Assembly (NCBI GenBank): GCA_002914845.1
Contig: JXTC01000250.1
Coordinates: 103,144-167,143 of the forward strand
Reading direction: 5' to 3'
Origin: Trema orientale
Lineage: Eukaryota > Streptophyta > Magnoliopsida > Rosales > Cannabaceae
DNA: 64,000 nucleotides
Shown piece after piece: positions 35,736 to 47,491 of the stretch. The position numbers and the translations under genes were made by a program. Each line of letters begins with the position of its first letter. Position 1 is the first letter of the stretch. Under the pieces are notes generated by a model, which had not been told where the DNA came from, did not search any database, and saw nothing but the letters and a program-made list of their open reading frames with translations.

Positions 35736-38700
35736 TCAAACCTCAACATCAGAACGTGTTGGAAATTCTAGGCCTTGAAGTGCAGGTATGGTGTCCAAAT
35801 CGTCTTTTGAGAACAACGGGAAGAACCATAATGCCTTTTTCGTGCCAAAAACCTACGTAAAAAAAAAGGGGAAAAAAAAAAGGAACGAAAGCTATAAGAA
35901 GACAAGGCCAGTAAGGCATCCGAAATTCTGAACAAACAATGGCCTGTCTAGGCCTGGCAATTCCAAAAGAACATGCAAGACAATTGTAATGAAAAAACCT
36001 GCTCGAAATTCCTCTTTCTTCCTAGGTCATATTGCCATCTGACTGCTCTTTTCTTCTCATAAACCTAAAACAATTTTTTAGACGATTTAAAAATTTATGA
36101 AGAGCAATTACTTGCAATCATAAAATGAGAAAATTACTTGTCTAAAAAGTGAGTGGGGTTATTTCTTTTCAGTTACCCATATCCAAATCAACATAAAAAT
36201 GGCAAGTCAGAGTTAAAGGAAATGCATGGAGCTCCAAATGGCAAGTGCAGATACACATAACATAATAACTAAGAATGAAGTTACTGAGAATACAAGTTTG
36301 CATAAACTACCTCCACAGACGTTGTATTGCTTGATAAAAGGGATGCATGCATAATAATGAAACAAAGAAGACTCAATGAAAAGGCCAAATTAAGAACTGC
36401 AAAAGATGTACACAATCGTTAGTAACTTGGAAAGAGCATTGAAGTAGTACTACTATGCGGAGAAAAATTACCAGCTAAAGTGACTATTTACCAAAAGCAG
36501 TAAAAACAATCGCAAGATTTCCAGCAGAAGTGGAACGATTCTTTGCTTCACCAAAGAATTTGACAAAATGAGGCAGCAAAACTAAAGTATCCATTGTCGT
36601 CTCCAGGAACGTATAAAGCTTTAAGTCAAAAGGTAAAAGATAAAGACCAGGAGAAATGAGTCAGGAAACAAAAGAAGGAAGAAAGGATCCAATCACTGCA
36701 CATTTAGAAGGTAGACAGTTTTCTATATTCTCATGACACAAAGCTTCCAACTCTTAAGGCCTTTCTTTCATGGTTTTTCTAGCTTTAAAAACCAAAATAT
36801 GCAGAAAACAGAAAGTTAAAATCTGAATGCATTTCTTACTTTTCTAACAAGTAGTCCCCTTAATCTATTTAATAATGAATGGAAAAGAACAAATGACTTT
36901 ACCAAGAAAAGAAGGAAAAACTTATAGTTGCGCGCTCCAACACAATTCACCACCCAAATGCAATGGTGATCCATCTTAAGCACGCATCTTTGGCCTACAA
37001 AACACAACATTAGAAAATATAAAATTTTATTAACAATAACATCTTTCACTCCCAAAAGCGTTCCAAGATTTGAGCATGGTAAAAGTGCCTCAGGAAATTG
37101 ACAAGTTTCTTACAAACAGCTTCTCCAAAGGAAAGAAGTTAGCTTACAAACGGAACAATGATGACAACGTGGTGGCTTGCCATTCTGGCAACGAGCGCAA
37201 TAGCCTACCGGCTGTCTTCTTTCCAGTCCATCTAAAGACCGCGTGGAAGACGATGCCCCAGGATCTACCTGATCTGAAAATGTCAGATAAGTACCAGCCT
37301 GCAAGCTTTCTTCCTCTACTAAAGGTTTCCAATTTTCAGGGACAGCACCAGGGTCTTTAAAGACTACTGTAAAGTAGCTCCACAACAATAGTATAAGCTG
37401 CAAAACAGAATGCCTCATTATTAAAATACTTAATACGAAGGCTCAAATCAGCTTTACAAATCTTTCAAATAAATCATATTTAGGCTCCGTTTGGAACTTA
37501 GATTTTTGGAGGGAAAGAAAAAAAATTCTAAGGGATTTCATTTTCTCTTATTTGGATTGAAAAAAAAAAATGATAGAAATTTTTTTCAAAAAAAGTGAGA
37601 ATTTGATTTGATGATATTTTCTATTATATAGAATGTTGACACATTAATTAGTAAAACCAAAAGTGTCAAAATAAAGTTCTATAAATTTTTAGGCTATGTT
37701 TGGTAGGAAGGAAAAGGGAGAGGAAAGAAAAAATTTGATGAAAAAGTGGGGAAAATTGAAAAATTAGGTTGTTTGATAAGAGAGAAAAGGGTAAGAAAAG
37801 GAGAAAGAAAGAGAAAAGTGAAAGGAAATAGTAGTGGGACCCACGTAAATTTTTTCTACTCAAAAGTAAAGAGAAAATAAGATGAAAGAGTTTTGTTAGT
37901 ATATTAATAAGTTAAATTACAAAATTATTCTTGTACTTAACTTTAAATAATAGTAGTACGAGAGATAAAATTATCATTCTAAATTAAACTAACTTTCTTT
38001 CTCCCTACGTACCAAACAATTATGAGAGAAAAATATTTTCCTTTCCATCTTACACATTTTTCTTCCCTCCTATTTTCTTTCTTCTCTACCAAACATAGCC
38101 TTAGGAAAAGTATTTTCCTATTTCTTTTTCATGACATTTTCCTTGTAACTTTTTTTCTTCCATAATCCGGGTTCCAACTAAAACAAATGACAAAACTACT
38201 TTCACTACAATAGAGTATGCTGATCAGAACACTTTGAACTACTAACTAACACCAATCAATCATATTCCATTCAATTCAGTGAAACAAAATAGCTATTTCT
38301 TGAATCATTCCGATTACATAGACCAACCCTTTTAAGATACGAACATAATTTACCACTTTCTAGATCCTAATAACGAATTAAAACAACATTTTTAAAGCAA
38401 AAACTCACATCCTATAACAAAAATGCCAAAAGTTCAATCAACCCTTTTCACAGAAACCCCAAAACTCGAAACCCAAAACCCAAATTGCAAAATCCTCTAC
38501 TTTCCCATGCCCCAAATCTCAAAGGATAAGTCGAGAATCTCGAGAGAATTACCAGAGCATGGAAGAGTATCATCACAGAGAATGCGAAGAAGGAGTGGAG
38601 GCCACCGCGGAGCAGCTGGGGCCCGCAGACAAGGACGACGACGGCGTAGTAGGAGACGGCTATAATGGCGGCGACCAAGAGGATCATGAGGTAGCCGAGG

Positions 38701-38747
38701 ACTTTGAGGCCGGAGCAGAGCTTGAAGACGTTGATCTCCATCGCCAT
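35736..38747 (-). CDS. PAT12: DHHC protein S-acyltransferase, PAT12-like
   Basis: Attaches palmitate to cysteines of membrane proteins. Seven coding exons: 38747-38553, 37397-37148, 36994-36903, 36618-36492, 36396-36311, 36064-35999 and 35852-35736, giving 310 aa. Seen: N-terminal [15 protein letters not shown], two helices at about 15-40 and 52-75, DPG at 80-82, a cysteine-rich domain ([20 protein letters not shown]) and catalytic DHHC at 157-160 in [15 protein letters not shown]. Two more helices follow, then NTTSVE at 245-250 and tail NFEQVFG. All exons join in frame with GT-AG sites, one of them splitting a zinc-domain Cys codon. The wording ([19 protein letters not shown]) recalls Arabidopsis PAT12 more than PAT13/14. 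ATG 38747 is the first ATG in frame, although an MEIN start two codons on is possible. Intron 1 holds nested MITEs. Confidence 0.93.
37483..38180. mobile_element. Outer MITE in PAT intron 1, PIF/Harbinger (Tourist)-like
   Basis: The left end GGCTCCGTTTGGAACTTAG, preceded by TTA, is partly inverse to AATCCGGGTTCCAACTAAA near 38166-38183. The GGC...GTTTGG start is typical of Tourist-type MITEs. It is interrupted by the inner element at 37692-38100. The right end is worn. Confidence 0.55.
37692..38100. mobile_element. Inner MITE in PAT intron 1, Tourist-like
   Basis: Ends GGCTATGTTTGGTAGGAAGG and its inverse CTTCTCTACCAAACATAGCC form clean terminal repeats of about 25 bp. A TTA target duplication at 37689-37691 and 38101-38103 fits PIF/Harbinger. 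The 409-bp interior is AT-rich and non-coding. It inserted into the outer MITE. Confidence 0.8.
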
Positions 38748-38949
38748 CCCGCGAGGAAGGAGGGATCGCCGGCCCAACCCGGCTCGGATTGGAATATGGG
38801 GAACGATTGGGGCTCTGCCTCGTCGCGGGAATAGGCGTTTCCAGATATCCGAAGCCAGCTTTTAACGCTTTTTGCTCCTCGTTTCAGATTTTGAATCGGA
38901 AGAACTTTACTGGACTCATTTCCACGAGATTCGTCTTCAATTGGATTCA

Positions 38950-39310
38950 CTGCAACACTCTCTCTCTCTCTCTCTCTCTTACTCTCTCGATTAAAAAGTC
39001 ATTAAACAAACGACATGTCGTTTAATCTAATAAGTTGTTGTCGTCATCTAAGAATAACCATATGTACAGTAACGGTAGTTTTTTGTTTAAACTTGAAAGC
39101 GTTTGCCCTTTGCTGTCTGACTATCATTGTTTAGTTGTACACTTGTTGTACTGACGGCATAGCGTTGTCGTTCAGTTTGCCTTCTTAATTCTTTATAGCG
39201 AAAAAAAAAAAATTGTTTGTTCAATATCTAAAGTATGTTGTCGTTTTCTATTGTATTTGTCACACTTGCTCAATGAAAGTAAACGACATTTCGGTTTAAT
39301 ATAGATTTCA
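38950..39310. other. Upstream of PAT; AACGACA words
   Basis: A (TC)n tract at about 38957-38980 sits in the likely PAT leader or promoter. Beyond it the word AACGACA or its inverse recurs (about 39008, 39016, 39282), as it also does near 49240-49520. Confidence 0.35.
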
Positions 39311-39317
39311 TGTTGGC

Positions 39318-39835
39318 ATAATTCCAAAAGCACCCCATTTGTTTTAGTTAAATACTACGGTTAACCGTTCTCATAATACCCAAAATTATCCCTCTGTTTT
39401 TCATAAAGGAAAAAAGTATACTCTATCTACCTTTTTGGTCAAACTTGAATTGTAAAATGTCTAAAATACCCTTCATATATTTTCAAAACCTATTACCAAA
39501 CACTCCCATATCTAATTTGGTTTTTTTATATATAAAAATAATTAAAAAAACACTTTTTCTTAGATTATAGAAAAATCTTGATAATTATTGTTTTGGCAAT
39601 AATTTTTAAAATATTTTTTGTAATTAAAAGCAATAAAAAAATAAGTTGTTTGGATATCAATATCTAAGGGTATTATTATCATTTAAGAAAGATTTTAGTA
39701 AAAAAATTGACCAAAAAAGGAGGAGAGTTACTTTTTTATATTTTTATAAAATAAAAGGGATACTTTTGAGTTTTATGAGAACAAATAATTAAACGCAGTA
39801 TTTAACTAAAATAGAAAGAGTTTTTTTGGGAATAT
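39318..39835. mobile_element. Fold-back element with about 85-bp inverted ends
   Basis: The left arm (aattccaaaagcacccc, gttttagttaaatact, ttctcataatacccaaaa) is the imperfect inverse of the right arm (actcaaaag.. tatgagaac, agtatttaactaaaat, gggaatat). The interior of about 350 bp is AT-rich and non-coding. No target duplication was resolved. Confidence 0.6.
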
Positions 39836-40360
39836 CTCTTTCGCTTTACTTTTACTTTTTTTTAAAAAAAAAATCCTTGAAAAAATCTTTATTGTGATAA
39901 TTGATTTTTGAAATGTATAAAATTTAGTCCCTAAAGTTTCTTTTTTCTCAATTATGTCTTTGAACATTCAAATATCACATTTTTGCTACACTGAATTGTG
40001 TTTGTTGGTCTTGATTTGGTCAATTGTCACAACTCACAATTTGAATAATCTTGTAATAAACTAGGGATAAAAAGTGACAATTAGAAAAAAGATATTTAAA
40101 ACAGTGTCGTAAGATATTTAGAAGTTCAAGAACTAAATTGAGATTAAAAAAAACACATACGTGAAGGATCAGTGTTGGGACTTTTTTTTCTGAAAAAAAA
40201 AAAGAAAGAACCGAACATAATGTACGTCATTATGATTCAAAGACCTAAAGCTCGTGACTTAACAACATTATATAGCAGTGTAAGTTGTGTCACAGTTTCT
40301 TATTTCATAAATATTTAAGCAGAAGACAACATGACATTTATATATATATATATACATATA
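39836..40360. other. Intergenic, no gene seen
   Basis: AT-rich. Nothing recognised apart from a (TA)n run at about 40340-40354. Confidence 0.4.
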
Positions 40361-40601
40361 GGTTGCCAATCTAGTAGGTATTTTTTTTTTTTACCTATGT
40401 GTAGGTATTTTTTTTCTAGCCGTTGGATCATCATTTAACAATGATCTAACGGCTAAAATGAGATACATGAAAAGACGTGCATTATTAATGTTTTTTCTCT
40501 CTCCTACTTTTTAATATAAAAAAATGTGTAAAAAATTTTTTCATTGGCCCAATTAATACCTATGCATAGGTAAAAAAAAAAAACCTACTGGATTGGTGCC
40601 C
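40361..40601 (+). mobile_element. MITE with GGTTGCCAATC ends, copy 3
   Basis: Ends GGTTGCCAATCTAGTAGGT and ACCTACTGGATTGGTGCCC form terminal inverted repeats of about 19 bp. An internal hairpin (CCGTTGGATCATC / inverse) matches the copies at 7815 and 8163. It sits in a TA microsatellite on both sides, so a TA-type target preference is likely but the exact duplication cannot be read. Confidence 0.75.
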
Positions 40602-42000
40602 ATATATATATATATACATCTTATATTGTTTATAAATTTGCTCTAATTTAGGCCAAAAGGATTATTATTATTACCAGTGATTTTGGGTGAAATCAAATCA
40701 TCTTTCAGTTTCTATGCTAACAATGAATGTGATATTGTGGTTGTAGATATAACTTAATGGTAATCACATTTTCTTTCTACGTGGAGTATTCTAAGTTTTA
40801 ATCCTATCTTTTAAGTTAAATCTGAAGCTTTATAATTCATCAATGGTTGATGAGGTTCATTCTCTTCTTTTTATACTTTTTTTTTTAATAAATGATTTGA
40901 GTAATGATTGAGATACACAAATTTTACACACAAAAGTCACACATAGTAATGTGATATATATTTCTTACCAATTATATATATGGTGTGGTCCCACTTTAGA
41001 AAAACATGAGTGAATGAAAAGTATGTCACATCATTGTGTGTGATTTTTGCGTGTAAATTATATGTCCCTAGTATCACTCAAATGATGTATATCTGTCAGA
41101 TTTATTCTAATGATTTAAAAAGAAAAAACTCTTTTACTACTAAATTTCCCATAATTCATACAGAATACATTTTACATATTCATAATAATTTTATAAAAAT
41201 CACTAGTTGAATTTATCCATATATATTGATGAGCATATTTCCTTTTGGAAAAAGTGATTTTTGTACTATGCTGATATAGCAAATATTCAAATTTCATATT
41301 AAAAAAGAAAGAATCAAAGCCTTGAATTTAAAAAAAAAAAAAAAATCCAGGAAGCATGAATATATAAAAAGAAAGGATTAATTATGATTTGTCTTGTTGG
41401 TCTTCAAAGTTATAACTAAAACTTCATTTTAGTCTTTAAAATGTTTTGATTAAACTTTTAAAATTGTTATTTCTTTTTGTTAAATACTTACCATAAAAGT
41501 ACAAACTAGTTTAACCTTTTCTCAAAGTTTAGGAACTAGTACCAGCATTGATTATTATTTATTCCATGATAATAATAGTGCCATTAAATTTCACATTAAT
41601 AAACATTTTTAAAACTTTAAGAACAAACCCTTTCAAAAAAAAAAAAAAAAACTTTAAGAACAAAATATGAAAAGTCCTAAAGCTTAAATGCTTGTTCAAG
41701 TTTTTTGTTTAGTGACTCGTTCAATGTTTGTGCTTTCCTTATTTCTTCAAAATTTTTTTTTTTTTAAGGGAATTTCCTTTCTTCCATTTCATACGAATAA
41801 CTGCGGTGCAAGTGGTCCGGTTAAAGTACAAAAAGGAAAAAAAAAAACCCTCATACGTATTGTCCTAAAATTCCAGAAGCCTGATTTAAAAAAATAAAAT
41901 AAAATAAAATTCCAGAAACCTCGTGGTATAAAAAAAAAAAAAAAGAAAAAGAAAAAAACATCTTTGTTTCCTTAAAAAGTTAAAACCAGTTTGGAAAATT
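40602..42000. other. Intergenic upstream of the GIF gene
   Basis: AT-rich. The patch at 40740-40870 has weak tRNA-like boxes (acttaatggtaa ... ttttaatcc) and could be a worn SINE, but no tail or duplication supports that. No gene seen. Confidence 0.35.
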
Positions 42001-42040
42001 GTGATTTGCACTTCCCAGTCTCGCCACCTCCATCGAACAG

Positions 42041-42200
42041 GTAGGTACACGTATCATACTACCTCTCTTGCTTTCTCTGTCTTAAACTCCAACTCATCAT
42101 TACTCATTTTTTGGTTTCTTTTAAGTTTTTCTTTTTTTTGGGTTTCATATCGTTTTTTTTTTTTAAATTTTTTCCCCCTTTTGTTGGGTAAAATTAGGGT
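42041..42200 (+). other. Possible 5' UTR intron of the GIF gene
   Basis: A strong donor, GAACAG|GTAGGT, lies at 42041, and a pyrimidine-rich stretch before attag near 42196 could be the acceptor. Several acceptor choices exist, so the right end is a guess. Confidence 0.3.
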
Positions 42201-42208
42201 TAGGGTTT
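42194..42208 (+). promoter_or_regulatory. Telo-box-like motif in the GIF leader
   Basis: TTAGGGTTAGGGTTT lies 55 bases upstream of the GIF start codon. Its inverse contains AAACCCTAA, the plant telo-box, which is common near the start of growth- and translation-related genes. A growth coactivator with a telo-box fits that theme. Confidence 0.55.
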
Positions 42209-42262
42209 GTGTCATAAAAACGCAAAGATAAGACAAAACAAGTAAAATTAAAAGTCAAGAAG

Positions 42263-45200
42263 ATGCAGCAGCCAGCGCCGATGATCCCTGTCATGTCTTC
42301 ATTTCCTCCCGCTAACATCACCACTGAGCAGATTCAGAAGGTACCCTTTTCTCTCCTATATCTTTTTTTTTTTTTTTTGGTGTACTTGATGGGTTTTCTG
42401 TTTCAATGTTCGAACTTTTTTGTTGATTTGAGCTATTTTGCTTGATTTAATTTCTGTTCTGGGCCTTTTAGTCTCTCTCTGTTTTTATTAATATATATCA
42501 TATGTATGTACATTTAAGTAATGGGTTTATGTTGGAAAGTGGTTTTGTCATTTGTTGCAGTAGAAACCTAACTTTTGTCAGAAAAAATACAAAAGAAACA
42601 AGTGTTAAAGATTCTTAATACAGGCATTAGTTGGTCAAGGAATGGAAAAATTCAACTGGGTCTTTGAGAAATTGATCATGGCATGAACATTTCTCATTTT
42701 GAAGAGAAAACCCCTTTAGCTGAGAATGGAGGAAATTGAAAAATGAAAAAAAGAAAAAAAAGAGAAAGGAAAGTTATAGAAGGACTGGACTTTTGAATTG
42801 AGAGAGTTATAGATACCTTTACTTCCGGCTGCTGATTACGAATTTGGGCTGAGATTTTGTAGGGCAGAACACATTGCGAAAGATCAGCAGACTAGCTCTG
42901 TTTTTATGGATTTGTTATGTAAATAAAATTGGGCAGATGGTGATTTAATGGCATTTCTATACAAAGGAGGCTATTTAATTAATATTTTGTAAGAGTATGT
43001 CATATAAAAAGTTGAGGAGTAAATATTTAAAGCATTATTGTCAGAAACTTTTGATGCATGGGACACATAAATATAAGAAATGGTATGTGACTTATTGCCT
43101 TATGGATAGTGCCTATCTTGTAAGAATGCTGCAGTGCTCCACATATTGTGGCCATCAACTTGAAACACCAAAGATCCAATCTTATATTTTTAATTACCCT
43201 TTTTTTGAACTTTGAAATATAATTATTTAAATAAGGGTCTTTCCCACAACGTGGCTGTACATGGAGTTTAGGCTTTTGAGTCATTACCCATGCTCTCTGA
43301 AAAATTGAAATAAAGGAAGAAAAATCTTCAATAAAGGAAGAAAAATCTTCAATTACAATAGCATTTTGAGGTTGAAAGGAGCTTGTTTGCAGTTTGATGC
43401 TCCTTTTATTTCAGAGAGGGATATTATTTTATTACTAGTAGGGGGGACTCTTTTGGAAGTACAAGTGGAAAATAAATTGAGCTGAAAATTTTTAAATGGA
43501 ATTATGAATTGAAATTTCGTATCATGTGAATTCAATTTCAGGAAAGGTGGTATATGGATGGGTTTCTTTAAATTATTTTAGCTTTTGTCTATACTGATCT
43601 ATGTTTAGTTATAATTTTCCCTGGCTCCATGTTTACTGTGGTGTTGTGTTTTATCTATCTAATAAAAGCTATAAAACGTGGATTTAGATTTACATGCTTT
43701 GTCTTTATGAATCTTGTATTGTATTTGTATATCTACCTTGACTGTCAATTGGTTATTCTAATTTCGTATGATGCATTATATGTTTGAAGGAGAAATCTTA
43801 AATATCATTTTGAAATCCTTTATATTTCCTTTTTGGGCAATATGCAGTGTCTTGATGAGAACAAAAAGTTGATTCTAGCAATTTTGGACAATCAAAACCT
43901 TGGAAAACTTGCCGAGTGTGCTCAGTAAGTGACTTCTCCTCCAATCTTATCCAGTGCCTGTTTGCATTTGCTTTGATGGGTCAGAATTCGTTTTTTGACT
44001 GAAAATTCTGGGTCTATACTGTTAGGGATATTAGAATGTTTGAACTGTTGCTGTGTATTTTTTACTGGTTTATGGTGACATGGGAGTGCTAATCGTTTAC
44101 TCTGTAGACTTGTTATAATCACAGATATGAGGATATATTCACCTGTGATATTATGATTTCCGATCATATTGTGCAGCCAGGAATCCCCAATTGAGAATAT
44201 TTGTTGGTTTCTAATGTTTTTGTCCACCCCCTTGAGTAGTCTTGATGGTGAAACATTACCTTCATATCAATTGTGGTTGTGAAGCACTGAAGCTCAATTT
44301 GTCAGTCTCAGATGTTTCCCAGTGTGCTCCAGAGTCCTGGCTCCCTGATTATTTTTATCATCATTGTACATAATCATTATAAGTTTTGCAAGTCAGATAA
44401 CGTGAGAAGGATGATGGCACTAGGGTGTCGTAAGTTTGAAATCAATTGATGTCAATGCTTTTTGCCTGTGAAATAGGGAGACAAATTCTTAACTTAAGGT
44501 ATACATCTATAGAGTGTCTTATTCTGATATGTATGTAAAACTATCTGCATTGCCTCTAATATCAATCTATTACGAATACAATTTGTAATTATTACTGCTC
44601 GTGCAATCCTTAGATAAAAAACTGAGTATATGTTTATTTCATACTGAAACTGAAGGCGTCAAGGAGCTAGAGGTGCTCTCTTATTCCTATAAATCTTGCA
44701 TTACTTCTAAGATCATTTCTTTAGACCTTTGGTCCATTTACTAAAATAATCACTGTGAGATGTTGAAACTTTTACCAAATACACCAAGTGTGGTCTCTAT
44801 GTTTGAGTGTGCTTGTGCCCACAAAAAACAATTTGATTTACAGAGATGAAATGCAATGATCCAGGTACCAGGCTCAGCTTCAAAAGAATCTGATGTATTT
44901 AGCTGCAATTGCTGATGCCCAACCACAGGCACCAGCAATGCCTCCCCAGGTTAGGTTTGTAGTAAGCAAGGATACTGGTTTTTCTAATTCGTCTTTTTCA
45001 TTGACCGATGATTAACTTGCAATTTACACTTGCAGATGGCCCCGCATCCTGCGATGCAACAGGGAGGATATTTCACACAACATCCTCAGGCCGCTGCAAT
45101 GATGCAGCAACCAGGTATTTTCCCTCAAAAGATGCCATTGCAATTCAATAACCCGCACCAGATGCAGGATCCGCAGCAGCAACTACATCAGCAGCACCAA

Positions 45201-45431
45201 GCAGCAATCCAAGCACAGATGGCAATGAGACCTGCTGGTGCCAACAATGGTATGCACCCCATGCATCATGCTGAGGCTACAGTAGGTGCCGGAGGCAGTG
45301 CTGTCCCCAATGTGAGTGCCGGCCCAAATGAAGGGCGCGGTGGTAGCAAGCAAGATGGCTCGGAGGCTGGGGCAGCAGGTGGTGATGGCCAGGGGACCTC
45401 AGCTGCGGGAGATGGAGAGGACCCCAAGTGA
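42263..45431 (+). CDS. GIF2: GRF-interacting factor (SSXT/SNH coactivator), GIF2/3-like
   Basis: A transcriptional coactivator that binds growth-regulating factors and links them to SWI/SNF remodellers, promoting cell proliferation in leaves and other organs. Four coding exons: 42263-42340, 43848-43924, 44865-44949 and 45036-45431, giving 211 aa. All junctions are GT-AG and in frame. The SNH domain is at about residues 16-75 (ITTEQIQK, CLDENKKLILAILDNQNLGK, YLAAIADAQ). It is followed by a Met/Gln-rich middle (about 80-150) and a Gly/Ala/Glu-rich acidic tail. Odd: residue 27 is Cys where the family has Tyr (IQKYLDENK). It is GIF2 or GIF3 rather than AN3/GIF1, because of the N-terminus and the QPQAP linker. 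It is divergent from the PAT gene, about 3.5 kb away. Confidence 0.95.
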
Positions 45432-47491
45432 TATGGCCTTGTTAGTCATTCCATATGGATGCATGTGGCTGTTGATAGTAGGTGGTTTTGTGCGTTTTAT
45501 GCTCCGGCAATCTTCCTTAAATTTTAGTGGTTACAGATTAGGTAGGTAAGTTTGTGTTCTGAGTCTCTTGGCATGCAGTGAAATTCTGTCTTCACATGGA
45601 ACTAGTGGGGTTGAAGAGGAGACTGTTTTTGGTTGTCTTGGGAAAGAGGTGGAAGCTTGTGGTATGTAATTCCATGTATGTCAAATAGTAGGTTAAGAAT
45701 TCCTCAGGCTATTCCAAAAGTTGCTTGTCTCAGCAATAAGTTTTGATAATGATGGTTTCTTGTCAGCCAAATGCTTGATCGAGTTTTTGTGCAAAAAGCA
45801 GGGTACTTTTCTTACTGATATGAGAAGAAATATGGAAAAAGCCGGATATTTTTCCGAAATATGGGGAAAAAACAAATTCATAAAAGATAATGAAATTCTT
45901 AACAATTTGAACGAGAATCACATACTCTAGAATTTTTTCTCCTTTTTTACTTTTGTTTATCTCGTTTATCTTTCACTTCAATACATGGCTGAAAATTTAA
46001 AGGGAATAAAGACGTTCTTAAAATGAGATGTGGACCCTGGAAATTTCAGTGTAAAAGAGACGTTGATTTTTGGATGTTGGGACATCACAATTTATTACGA
46101 AGCTACATCACATAAAAATCAATGGACCCTTAAATATTTCATCGAATCATAATTTGAATTCATTCATATCTTTAATGAATCTCTTTTGTAACTAATTAAA
46201 CTTCAAGCCCTGTCTTGAATGATTATCTTTTTTGGTTTCATGCTTCGTTATTTTATTTTGTTTCAAGTCAAACGACAATAATTTATTGGTTCAATCAATG
46301 TTTAACAAAAGAATATATTTATGTTTCGTGTTCATGTAATACACTCAGAGAAATAATCAAAACATTGTGTAACATTGTAGGAAACGAATAAAGAAAAATA
46401 TAAAGAGATAAAAGAGTGATCTCATTCCCTGATTGAGAAAGATAAACCAAATCTTATGACCATTTTTTTTTTTTAATTTAGGAAAACAATAATTAGAATT
46501 ACAAATATAATAAATAAATTTCCTTGTTAGTCCTTCAATTATTATGAAATTTTCACTTTAGTCGTTAAAATATAGATATCCTTATTAATAGGGATAACAT
46601 AACCAAAAAGAGAAACCAGACTTTTTGTGGAAAACGCATAGCCTTTTATTAATATCTAATAAAACTTTTATACGTGATTTTATATTAAATCTCAACGTCA
46701 ACGGATTTAAATATATGGTCAAATGTGAAGTTTAACATTGTTGAATAAAACATCTTGCCTTCTAAAATTATGGATTGGCATTCATAGAAACAACCATATA
46801 GATCAATGGGTGGTTTGGAACTTTTTGAAGAATCCAATTATACCGGTCTTCAAACACAAAATTTTTTTAGAATCCATGTTATTTGATTTTAAAAGGTTAA
46901 GATTTTCTTTCTCAATAGTTTTGAATTCCAATTTTGACCACATATGTAAATTGGGTGATATTTCACAACAAAAAGAAGATTTTATTTGATATTAATAAAC
47001 AAGTATATATATATGGTTGCCAATATATATAAAGATTGAACATTGTGTTATTATATTTATATAGAGAGCTATTACAATTGAGATTTTTTTTATTCCTAGA
47101 GAATCCAATTTTAACTTAATCTAATTATTATAAAAATAAATACTAGTATTTATTTCACATTAAAATTCTTTCTAACATAATTAATTATAACTATTAAATT
47201 GAAATCTAAATATTGATAGCACAAAACGAAAAGAAAACAAAAAAAAAAAAAAAATCGTATTATATTCGTTCCCATATATGTATTGTCGCTTACTACTATT
47301 ATTATTACGAAAGAGGGAAGCAGAACACAGGCATTGCATGGAGCTAAACCCAGTCTATCGTTTTCCGCCCCGCATGACATTTCCTTGCCATTAGCTCTTT
47401 TTTTCCTTTGGTATTCCTATATTCATCCATTATTAATAATCCAAACCAAGCTTCCTTTATTCTCTCTTGGATTTCCAACATCAAATTCAAC
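45432..47491. other. GIF 3' UTR and upstream of the methyltransferase
   Basis: The first 300-500 bp are less AT-rich and are probably the GIF 3' UTR. The rest is AT-rich. The open frame at 46738-46989 has no recognisable domain. TA runs lie near 47006-47015. The methyltransferase leader probably begins near 47290-47400. Confidence 0.45.

Noticed and set aside
38559-38834. Open frame antisense to PAT exon 1
   Set aside because: It only mirrors the GC-rich exon and has an acidic low-complexity product.
40740-40870. Fourth SINE
   Set aside because: The tRNA-like boxes are weak and there is no tail or target duplication.
42194-42208. Interstitial telomere
   Set aside because: Only about two units are present. 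A telo-box regulatory motif is the better reading.
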